DNA of 57,252 nt from Hirudo medicinalis (lineage: Eukaryota > Annelida > Clitellata > Hirudinida > Hirudinidae): assembly GCA_011800805.1 (NCBI GenBank), contig MPNW01000281.1, positions 41,091 to 98,342 on the forward strand, written 5' to 3'. Below, piece by piece: positions 12,501 through 23,010 of the stretch (its first letter is position 1; every line of letters begins with the position of its first letter). The notes under the pieces were generated by a model that was given only the letters and a program-made list of their open reading frames with translations, did not search any database and was not told where the DNA came from. Made by a program: the position numbers and the translations under genes.

Positions 12501-12892
12501 AACTTAAAACAAAAAAGATAAACTTAATGTTTATGCTTTACACAGTTGCAATTTAGAACTCCTCTATAAAAAAAAAATGTACGACTTGATGCCTCGAACA
12601 ATCAAACGTTCTAAAATAACATACATCAGGTGCCAAATAACACACGATGATATCAAAACTTAAAAAAAACACAATTATTCTTTAAAACTGAAAATCATTA
12701 AACGGAACAGGGATCGAACATTCTAGTGTCTGCAATATAATTTATCGCTCAGCGTGCAATTTTTCTAAATAATATCCTGATGCGCCGAATCTAACCATAT
12801 TTAAAAATCAAGCGTCAATTGTGGCAAAGGTCAACGTTCAATAATCAAAATATGTGTAAATTATGTCCGTAAATGAAAAATCAGCCCACCAT
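9599..12892 (-). CDS. CCT7: T-complex protein 1 (CCT/TRiC) subunit eta
   Basis: Cytosolic group II chaperonin subunit; the eight-subunit double ring folds actin, tubulin and WD-repeat proteins using ATP. Coding exons in transcript order: 12890-12892 (ATG only), 12285-12438, 12018-12124, 11660-11838, 11399-11570, 11097-11261, 10791-10924, 10259-10563, 9932-10120, 9599-9825. Total 545 codons including stop; family members are about 543 residues. Motifs: [57 protein letters not shown], the apical-domain string [78 protein letters not shown] and the eta-specific glycine/arginine tail ending GRGRPM. The ATG-only first coding exon is inferred: its donor GTGGGC and phase fit, and the predicted start aligns with the family start. 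Ubiquitously expressed in other animals. Confidence 0.96.
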
Positions 12893-13500
12893 GATACCGG
12901 GTTAATCGTACTCACGATCGAAAACACTAGATTCTATAGGGTAACCGGCGAATTATTGTTTCCTTGGAGAATGAAAAGCTGAAATTTTTAGCAACTTCAT
13001 TTGAATAGTAGAATTTTGTAAAAGATATTTTGTTTTTTATTTATTTTAATATTTTAATAAATTTTCAACAAATTTCATACTCATTTAAAACTCGAAAATA
13101 TTGTTATGACGCTGCATGAATAAGATTGAGCTCCAGAATTGTTACAATTTCAAGGCTTTTATTATTTTTAATTTCTTTTTCTGAAGTTCGAAATATTTCA
13201 TGGCATTTGCACTCCTGGCAAGCATTCCGTCAGATCTAAGGCATTTGCCGTAAAAATAGGCACTTTTCAACGTCTATTAAGGGGTCGTCCGTTAATCATG
13301 TCAGCAAGCTTAAGGTAATTTTTGACGCCCGGCCTCATAAAATATTAGAAAACTGATGAGGGCATCAATATTTTGACAAGTAGATTTTACCATTTACATT
13401 TAAACAAAAACAAAGTTTCAAAAAAAATCAATTAACTTAAATCTAAAAAACGTCCACTCAAATGAATATCAGTTTCCTTAATAACCTCAAACTCTTGTTC
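12439..13500. other. CCT7 first intron and 5' region, then receptor 3' untranslated region
   Basis: 12439-12889 is the first CCT7 intron if the ATG at 12892 is right; the CCT7 promoter should follow just above 12892. From about 13036 upward lies the probable 3' untranslated region of the receptor gene. It has minus-strand AATAAA signals at 13158-13163 and a doubled one at 13036-13045. No other gene was seen. Confidence 0.55.
13036..13045 (-). terminator. Candidate poly(A) signals of the SUEL/EGF receptor gene
   Basis: Overlapping minus-strand AATAAATAAA about 455 bp past the receptor stop codon; another AATAAA lies closer, at 13158-13163. I cannot say which is used. Confidence 0.5.
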
Positions 13501-16500
13501 TTAACTCTTTCTGCCTCTCCGTATGAGAGGAACTTCATCTTCTGGCGTAACAGATTCAATCCTCCCCGAGAAGCCCCTTAGTGTGTCCCAAAGGGTGGTT
13601 TTTCTCCTCACCCTCACTGCCTTGAAGAATTGGAAGTCGTCACAAGCAGAGTCTTCTGAATCACTCCATGATTCAGCCGAAACTATTGAACATTGATTTT
13701 CTAAGTGGTCCCCTATACTTGGATCATTGTATGTGGTAACATTGGAACCGTCTGCATTATTTAAGTTGTCTTCCTTGAGGGTCTTCTGAGGTTTGCGATC
13801 AATGGAATCCTCGTTGTCGACGAGAATAACATCTACGGATTGTCCATGATCGTTGTTGGCGTTATTACTTAGGTTGTCATCGTAACCAATCCTAATATTC
13901 ATTTCCCTAAGGTCACCGTAACTATCACCGGAATCGGTCGCGCTGGCAGCGACCGGTTTTAAGAAAAGTTTTCCAATCTCAGAGTCATCGTTGCTTTTCA
14001 GTGAAGAATTGTCCGAGGGCGATCTCTCCAAGAGCGAGGTCTTTCTGGAAACCAGACCCAACACTGCTGCCGTAGTTTCTGGATATCCTTCCAAAACTGA
14101 GGAGACCAGGTTGGAATCGATGGATGCCAATTCGTTGAACAACTGCATCATTTCTTCGGGAGTATAATTAGAAAAGTATTTCACGATGTTTATTTCGCTA
14201 CAAGAATTCTTGCTTTTGTTATTTGACTTTATGGCTGATTTACCGATTGATTCTGGTGGAGTGGAAACGGTGGAATTGCTCTTACTTTTGGAGCTCTTCT
14301 TACCAAGCGATTTCAAACTTTTGATCTCAAAGCGCTGCGTTGATTTCAAACTTTTAGTCTCAGGTGATTTCAAACTTTTGATCTCGGGTGATTTCAAACT
14401 TTTGATATCAGGTGATTTCAAACTTTTGATCTCAGGTGATTTCAAACTTTTGATCTCTGTTGATTTCAAACTTTTAGTCTCGGTTGATTTCAAACTTTTG
14501 ATCTCAGGTGATTTCAAACTTTTCTTACTGGGGGACGATTTCGATTCGGGACTCTTGCTGAGCTGATCTTTCGGACTATTTGGATCTTTCATTTCTGGTT
14601 GGTCGATCTTCAAATAAATAGACTTGCGTCCGACATGTCTGGAAGTTTCACTTTCTTCGTCGTGGTCACTTAACACAGCTTTGGAAGTCTTCGGACTTTT
14701 CAAAAAGAAATAACTACTTTGACTGGATACTCCTCTGCCAGTGCCTGGAATAAGGTAGGATTCTTTTGGTAATTCTTTTGGAAATGGTTTCGCTTTTGGG
14801 GATGTTTTATGCTCTGAGTGTTTAGTAGAACTAGATAAAGTGCTCGTTTTCACATTTTTTGAATTAGAGTTTGGGTTAGGTTTAGATTTAGGGGTAGGTT
14901 TAGGTGTGGGTTCAGGTTTAGGTATAGGTTTAGGTTCAGGTTCAGTTTTGTGGACGTCCGAAATATCTGGAACATCTGGAGTAGCCGCAGAACTCTCCGT
15001 ATCTGCCTTAAGCTCTCCTACATCTGGCACATTTGAAAGGAATCTCTCGACCATATTTTCGCTCTCCAGTTTTTCCAGTTTACGACTCAGCCGGTTTTGG
15101 TTGTCTTTGGAATCGTTCTTGTTTTCTGTTTGAGTCCCGCTATCCATTAGCGCATCGATTACCTCACGATTATTCATTTTGTTAACCTCGAATTGTTCTT
15201 TTTCGTTCGCAATCCTGGCTCTGGAACGAGTCAAGATAACACCCTCAGGGAGCGAGTTGACTTCGTAGTAACGACGTTGAGATCCATCGATGTCGGAACA
15301 TAGGGCACTTCTTTCAACCGGTGGCGAACCAGTAGAACGTAAAGAAAACCGGCGCTGCATTACTTGAGATCCAATTTCACGAGACGGTGCACTCCTCTCA
15401 GCCGGTGGCGAACCAACTGGACGATTTGAAAAACGGCGCTGCATTACTTGAGATCCATTTTCGGGACACGGGGCACTCCTCTCAGCCGGTGGCGAACCAA
15501 CTGGACGATTTGAAAAACGGCGCTGCATTATTTGAGATCCATTTTCAGGCCATGGAGCACTTCTTTCAACCGGTGGCGAACTAACTAGACGGTCTGAAAA
15601 ACCGCGCTGTAGTAAATGAGATCCATTTTCAGGACACGGTGCACTCCTCTCAGCCGATGGCGAACCAACTGGACGGTCTGAAAAACCGCGCTGTAGTAAT
15701 TGAGATCCATTTTCAGGACACGGTGCGCACCACTCAACCGGTGGCGAACCGACTGGACGGTCTGAAAAACCGCGTTGTAGTAATTGAGATCCATTTTCAG
15801 TACACGGTGCACTCCTCTCAACCGGTGGCGAACCGACTGGACGGTCTGAAAAACCGCGTTGTAGTAATTGAGATCCATTTTCAGTACACGGTGCACTTCT
15901 CCCAACCGGCGGCGAACCGCTAAGACGATCGGAAAAACCAACCTCGCCTGGACAACTCAAAAAATGGGCGGGAGGTTTATCAAAAACCCTTCCAGGAATT
16001 GAAGAACTAGGCTCTGAACCAGACGGAGGCTGAGAGATGTAGCGCAACTTGACCTGATTTGGATCAAGGCACTGGGTGCTTCCCTGAACTTGAGACTGGA
16101 TCTGTTGACAAGGATAGGGGGTACTTGCCATCACTGGACTCATGAATTGTGATGTCTTCCTAATAGTTTGACTAAGAAGGTTGCACTGGGGTCTTAGGAT
16201 GATAGAAGACGAAAAGGATGCAGGGCATTTCATGCTTCTCGGCGGCGGATATGGAGTCGGATAACCTGTGGATCTCTGTGCTGGAAGCGTTTGAAAGTTA
16301 TCGCACTTGGAATGCGACGTTTCACATTCTCTGGCATTGGGAGAACGTTGACTGGTGAGACGATCTTGAGATGGAGAAAGGTGTGGAACACTAATGTGGA
16401 TGGTTTTTTGAACACCGTTATCAGTCCTCTCCACCACAGTGCAAGTGCATTCGTCAGCTTCACTAACGGCACTTTTCCCTTCGCTATACATGCCACGATC

Positions 16501-19500
16501 GCAAGGTTTTCTGGGTACACAAGGTTCGCACAACCCACTCTGTTTAAAAGCATTCTGAGACTTTATCAGTCCACAATAATCGCTTACCTTCGACTGGCTC
16601 TCATCGCGAAATGCACTCTCAGATTGAATATCGGGCCTGAACGGGAGAGATTCCTGCCCGACAAAGGTTACGCGTTTGTCTTTGGCATTTGAACTTGCGC
16701 TATATACTCCGGAATCGCATGGTTTTCTGGATATACCTTGTTCGACCAACCAACTCCGTCCAGAAGAAGTCTGAGACTTTTTCAGTCCACAATAATCGCA
16801 CACCTTCGACTGGCTATCTTCGTGAAATGCACTCTCAGATTGAATATCGGGCCTGAACGGGAGAGATTCCTGCCCAACAAAGGTTACGCATTTGTCTTTG
16901 GCATTTGAACTTTCCTTAGGTTCTATTTTAACCAGTGTCGGCGAAGCTATCCCAGCACCGCTAATAGGAACGGCAAAGGATTCTGTGGGCAGACCTTGAT
17001 GAAGGCAGGTGCAAGTAATGTTAAGGCTTATTGGTTCCTCCTTCAATTTCAGAGGAGTAACTTGTGTAATGGCCACTGGCTGTGGCGTAGTTCTCGAGCC
17101 ACTTTCATCCTGTGAACATGGAAATTCAAACTGTACCTGATTGTTTTTGAGATTTTTGTCTGCAGGAAAAGAGTAACTCTTAACTTCTTTCGTGAGTGTT
17201 TTTTGTGTGGATTCAGCTATTTCTGTTTTAGATTCAACATCTTTTTTGATTTGCTTCTTCTTCTTTTTCTTTTCCATTACGTTTTTAGGAGTTGGAGGAA
17301 GATCGCCAACCTTGCTTGAAAGCTGAGGTGGAGAAGTTGGAGATGGGCACCTGTAACTGAAGACATCGTTTGGAATGATCACGTGTTCTTCTTTGGGTCT
17401 GCAAAATTTCAAACATCTGTTTTGTCTAAAAACGCTTCTAAACTTTATAGCTTTTGAAAACCAAGTTTAGTCATTGCAAGTAAATACAACTATTTTTAAG
17501 ATAATTTAGACTTAGAGAGAACTGGACAATTAATTTATTTTTTGAAAATCAAATCAATTACCAAATGATTAGAAGATAAAATTGACAAAAGATCATTCAT
17601 CTGATATTATCAAATCTCCTCCAACCGTTCACTGCTAAAGCAGGCTCTTTGTGAAACATACAAAACGAAGAGAAGGGAGTAAAGGATGGCCAGTGCCACT
17701 GCTATGACGATGCAAATTGATTTGACGAGGATGGAATTAATTTCTTCATCTGCATTGTAACGCAGTCATCAAGTTATTGTTTTCGTAAAATCATAAAATA
17801 AATAATATTAATAATAGACGTATATAATAATATGTATTAATTAATAATAATATAATTATGTGTAATAATAATAGACGTATAATAATTAATAATCAAAATT
17901 AAAAACATATGTCAGGATTACTTGCCTCTAAATGATCCTTTGAAAGAAGTTTTAATTTCTTTTTCGTACATGTCGCTGGAGGTGCACAGTTTTCCAACAA
18001 ATCCAGGCCTGCAATTGCAAATGAAGGATCCTTTTTTCTGGTCCTGGAATGAGCACGGAACATTGAATTCTGTTATTTTGATGTTTTAAACGCCGTAGGA
18101 CATGGTACAACAAGCTGCTACTCAAAATGGGTCTATGGAATTTGGTATCGGAATAGTTAGTCATAAAGGAGTGATTTATCGCACAGACATTGGTCTCCTT
18201 AAACCACTATAAATTAATGTTAACTTAAGTTATAGTCTCAACCGCTCGATCTTTTTTATCCCCATAATCCTTACCACACCAGCTCTACTCACCACAAAGC
18301 AGGTCCCGCCATTGGCACAAGGATTGTGATCACACCGAGCCATTTCCTCTGAGTTCAAACTGGCCGGTAAAGGCATAAGCATAGGTTCATGATGTAAATA
18401 AGACTTGTTGTAAGTCGGCAAAAGTGCTTGGACCGGTGGAATTTTGGCAGACATTTGGTCAGAGGACGGCTGAACTGGATAAACAGGGACTTGATCGATT
18501 GGACTTCTCGTCGGAGTTGCTGCGAGCACTTTTCTGATCGTTGATTTAGTTAACTTAGGCATCGGTTTCATTAAGTCTCCAGCAACAGGATGACTTGAGG
18601 TGCGTTCACGGACGATGTCCTTGTCGGCGACTTTGTTCAAAATGTCCATCACTTTGTTCACGGCTGTGATGATCGCGAGGTTTTCGTTGTTGACTTGGTC
18701 GGTCGTTCCAGATCCATGTACCGGTCGCGGAGGCATTCGTGGCTCTTTGAGGGAACCGAGTTTCGGAAGGCCGGAGTTTGTCCTTTGACAGCCAACGTCT
18801 CTCAGTTCAAAAGGACAGAGGCAATAGTAGCTGTCTCCACCTTGGGTTGGAATGCATTGGGCAGTGTCAATGCAAGGATTGCTGGAACAAGCATTAGAGG
18901 ACTTAAGTTCCTTGCAGTCCTTTTCCAGATAGGAAGGGCAGCGGCAGGTAAACTTCTGATGGGTAGAGTTGTGGCCAGCCCTGGGTCATGTCAGGTTAGT
19001 TTAAACAGAATGAATTATTAAGATTACTGGTGGTAGTTTAGTTTTTAGTGCTACCCTCTCATCTCTTACTTGCAATATCTTCCTCCATAGAAACAAGGCT
19101 CCCTCCTGCACTTTGGCAAATTGAGAGACTTTTCGCAATTGATTCCCTCAGTGCCTGGCGGACAGATACAGATAGATTTTGTCAGCAGATCGACGCACGT
19201 TCCACCGTTTTGGCAGTGATTGATCAGGCACTGTGTGGATCTGTGCTGGCAATCATGACCATGAAAACCGAAGGGACATTGACATTCTGGATTCTTTTTC
19301 TTTCCTTGGAAAATTTTAGAAAATTACACACTTAATCTATATCTTTGCAGTGGCAGCCGTTTACAAATTATAAAGTAGCAGTTAATACAAATCACAAGCA
19401 GATGATGATGGTCTACTAAAACCTTACTTGCATTTCTGACTCCAAGCCAAGACTCTGGTCCGATAGAGACAGGCCTGTCAGCAATAACAACAACTAATCA

Positions 19501-22500
19501 ACTTCAACTCAATTACAAATTACAGACTTACTTAAATCCTCTGTTAGTGTCCAAAAGGCAAATGCAGTTAAAGCTATTCCAGTTTGCTTTACATTGGTTG
19601 GACTTGCCCATGGTCCCAAAGCAGGACTTTCTTTGGCATGGATCAGTCATGAGGGAGCATCGAGGTCCTTGGATACCAACAAAGCACTGACAACTGGTCA
19701 GGATCTTTTTGGCCGAACAGCTAGACTTGTTGGCAGCTATGATTTTTGGTGATCTTTTATCTTGATTGTTAATTAGATCATCGAACAATCCAGTTCCTAA
19801 TCGTTTCTCCATCTTTATATTTGTCTCCTGAAATTTCAGATCATCACCTGTATTGGATGAATACGGTTCTAAGAAATCTATGAACCACTCATCGGAGTTC
19901 GGAATCGAAGAGTTAGAAAGATTAGGGAGCGATGGAATAGAATGTTCTTCTGAATGTTTTACTAGGTTTACATCTGTTTGTAGGACTGGAGGCATTTCCT
20001 GGCCTTCTTTGAAATTGATCGTCTCCTGTTCCAAGTAATTTGAATTCAAATCCTCTTCCTGGATCGAGGCTTCAGTTTCTGGTAATGGAAAATCTTCAAC
20101 AGTTAGCGTTTGAGTGTTTAAATCCTCAGTTGCAGGCGAACGTTTCGATGGAAAAGGAACGAAATAATAGTTGCATTTTCCATGCTTGCAGAAGTTCCCT
20201 AGAGTTTCAACATGACTTTTCGTTTGGAGGGTCACTTTAGGATAATGTTGCCTCAGGAGAGGAATAAACAGTTTTTCCTCCACCTCACCGATCATTCCAT
20301 CACTTACAAGGTCAGAGTGGAAATTGGAATCAATACTCCAATAACCCAAGTTTGCTTCGAAAGTACCACTATGTGGATTCAATGTAATTTTGGTGCAGGG
20401 AACATCCTCTTTACCCTGTCTTTCACTCTCGCATATAATTATTCTACGATTGAGTTCGTCAGAAGGGTCGTAGTCGTCAGACTCAAATGTCTTTCTAGCG
20501 ACGCAGTTGAGTGAAGCTCTAGTCGGTCTTTCAGTATTGCAGGAATCGCTTTGGAAGTCAATCTCTCTTAACAAGATTTCGCAGCTTGATCTTCCAGAGC
20601 ATCGTTCTTTCAATCTCAGGGCAACTTTCACAACGCTGGGACAAAGATTGTGGTAGATTATGGACCTGTTGACCCTAAGAGACACCTCGATTACCTCATC
20701 ATCGGGACAGTGGATTCGCTGAATTTGATTTTTGTGGATGAGTTGACAAGTGTAACGAATAAGTATGTGGTGAAGGTCCAAGCAGTGCTTGTGGATTCTT
20801 GTAATTATCGGCTTATCCACTTTGCACGTCGCCCTGTTCCTACATCTTTTCCTAAGAATCTGTTTCAGATAAGCCACGAAGTGACACTTATGTGAATGAA
20901 TGCGATGGCCTAAGTTGTCTAGAGCATCTATGGATAAGCCTCTGACGGAACGCTGACCGTAACATTTGATCTTATAATCAGGGGAAGCATCGTAGCTTCT
21001 GTGACGACAAGAGACTTCTAATCTTATTCCATCGGCATCGCAATCGCGATGAATTGGAAAAGTGATATCTTGTTGATCGAAGTGGCAGAAATGGTTGTAA
21101 TTGCAAGAGGACTGAATGGCATTCCGGATGACATGGAAGTGAGGACAATCCACGTCCTGAGATGTCACAACTTGGAATCCAAATTCATTTGCCAGCTCCA
21201 CGCTTTCTATTTCCATCTCCAACTCTCCAAGACACCACAGACCGAGATATGGAGATTGGGTAGACGCTAGGGGTCGACCACTCCCCACACATTCATATCT
21301 CACCAATAATTGAGTAAGAGGACATAATTTCGTGACCTCCGACATCACGACACCGTGAACCGCGCAAATCGACCGGTTGGTGCAAAGTCTTTCCAGAGCT
21401 TCGTGGAAAATGCGAACAACTGGGCACTTATCGTAAAAGTCGTTTAAGTGCTCTTCGGCCAACACATCGTCAGCATTTTCGATGGATTTTATGCGTATTG
21501 CCAGTCGGCCTCTACACTCTAAAATTAAATTCTCGACCAGGCTTCTTTTATTTTTCTTCCTGTAAGCATTGGAATCCATGGCGGAACACGTGATATGAAA
21601 AGGAAATCGATAAAAGACATTACTGACCACAGTCTGACATTCTTCAGTGCTGGTTTCGATCATTCTATCGTCAAAGGAGCAGTGGTTCTTGCCCAAGCAC
21701 GACTTCAAGTAATTCAAATTATTAACAATCTGAGGACAGAGTCTGATGTCCTCGTCTGTCGTGTTACTTTCTTTTAATATAATCTTGAAATCATCGCATG
21801 CCATTATCATATTTCCATTTCTACATAATAAAGATTTTGAGTACATGGACGGCGGGTGTACATAACCTGTATTATCTTCGAAAAGACAAATCATGCGCAA
21901 ACTCCTTAATTTGCCATCGTCATCGCAAATGGACAATTCATTGTAACCGGTTGTTAGATCAAGCTGGCAGCTATTCTTGCCAGAGCACTTCTTCGATACT
22001 TCGACAAAAGTTTGATGGCCGAAGCATCTTGAATCAGTCTTTTTGCTCGCTTTTAAAAATACTTTAAAGAATTTTTTCGGTGGACAGGTATATTGGAATA
22101 GAACAAGTTCCTTAATCGTATGAGTTTTTGTTTCCGTGTCTCCTGAAAGGAAATATAGGTTTTAATGAGTTGTGTTAATGGTAATGAAACCGAGTTTGAT
22201 TGTGATTTGATTTAGAGGCGCTACAAAATGGAGCTCCGAGACTATGCTCTCAATAGACAGAATTTCAGAAACTCTTCGATTATGGCAATTTAAAATAAAA
22301 AAAAATTTATTCTAAATATTTGGACATTTAAAAGTCCTCAACTCCAACCTGACATTGATCTGCACGTGTAGGTGAGGGTTGCATGACCGACTTCTGAACA
22401 ACTTTCATTATTTGGATATCTCCATTCGGATTCTTTAATCCTACATTCTGGCTTTCCTGTACATCTATTCCGGACGATTTCTAATAAGTTTGATGCTTCG

Positions 22501-22809
22501 AAACATTTAGAAACATTGAAATTTTCTCCGCTAGGTGATTTATAAGTGATTTCAATAAGGTGAATAAATCCGTTCGATCCACATTTGATATCTGAAAATT
22601 CATACTGGACTGAACGTCTGGAAAAATCATCAGTAATTAAACTTACTCGTAGATTTATCTTCAAGAGTAAAAATTGGAAACATTATTATCAAAGCTGAAA
22701 GAAAAATATCCGCACTGATTATAATCAATTTGACAAATACGTTCAAAAGTCATCAATGTAAACTCTGCCACTAACCAAGTAGAACTTTAACTAATATCGA
22801 AAGAATCAT
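13501..22809 (-). CDS. Giant single-pass receptor: signal peptide, about 7 SUEL-like lectin modules, EGF modules, TM, 1,300-residue tail
   Basis: Unrecognised receptor, predicted at 2,687 residues. Exons in transcript order: 22776-22809, 22647-22694, 22349-22609, 19532-22142, 19428-19474, 19070-19304, 18293-18980, 17926-18043, 17626-17749, 13501-17398. Lengths sum to an exact multiple of three and every junction keeps phase. Order: signal peptide (MILSILVKVLLALIIMFPIF); about seven SUEL-type modules, residues about 30-660, each closing with a pattern like C-x-G-x2-C and (L/I)-x-Y-x-C; a linker with no recognised domain; EGF-like modules to about 1,345 (for example CDHNPCANGGTC then CNCRPGFVGKLC); one membrane span (about 1358-1379, ICIVIAVALAILYSLLFVLYV); then a basic, Ser/Pro-rich cytoplasmic tail encoded by one 3.9-kb exon with two tandem arrays. 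The YGR and DPC sugar-contact motifs of rhamnose-binding lectins are absent, so binding may be to protein. Least certain is the 37-nt intron 22610-22646. One donor is GC (17925). Confidence 0.85.
14280..14530 (-). repeat. Octapeptide (KSLKSPEI) array in the receptor tail
   Basis: A 24-bp unit encodes SLKSPEIK-type octapeptides, eight to nine copies with P/T and I/T variation. One copy is expanded to include QRF. The lysine and Ser/Thr-Pro content makes each unit a candidate proline-directed phosphorylation site. A short Pro-Lys stretch (PKPTPKSKPNPN) sits N-terminal of it, near 14870-14960. Confidence 0.92.
15310..15940 (-). repeat. 28-residue tandem array in the receptor tail
   Basis: Eight units of 84 bp encode units starting GFSDRPVGSPPVERSAP and ending GSQLLQR. 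The N-terminal units keep one central Cys; the units nearest the C-terminus diverge. Because 84 is divisible by three, other frames stay open on both strands over the array, giving spurious plus-strand open frames. Confidence 0.95.
16480..16920 (-). repeat. Two-copy internal duplication with Cys motifs
   Basis: Two copies of about 75 residues, each with KDKxVTFVGQESLPFRPDI, then SESAF, a (C/S)DYCGL motif, and RKPCDxGxYS. The first copy has CDYC; the second has SDYC but gains another CEPC further on. This is not a metal-binding fold I recognise. Confidence 0.85.
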
Positions 22810-23010
22810 CGCAAACAAAAGTTGAAGCTCGGATAAATAAACAAACGCGAAAACGCTCTTTAAATCTATGACACCGCTGTAAAAAAATATATTTTATTGA
22901 AGTTGCTTTTTTTTAATTTATAGCAACTATTAAAATGTACACCGTTATTATTAATTTTTAATGCTACTTAAAAACGATCTTTCATAGCAGACGACTAGCA
23001 TACGATCATT
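22810..23010. promoter_or_regulatory. Shared bidirectional promoter region (receptor / AGC kinase)
   Basis: Only 201 bp separate the start codons of the minus-strand receptor and the plus-strand kinase, so both 5' untranslated regions and promoters must share it unless upstream non-coding exons exist. The sequence is AT-rich with no clear TATA box and no CpG cluster. Confidence 0.6.

Noticed and set aside
15387..15923. Plus-strand open frames opposite the receptor tail array
   Set aside because: The 84-bp unit is divisible by three, so stop-free shadows persist; the minus-strand frame continues through the whole 3.9-kb exon.
15310..15940. CRISPR-like regular repeats
   Set aside because: Head-to-tail tandem units without unique spacers, inside a coding exon of a eukaryote.
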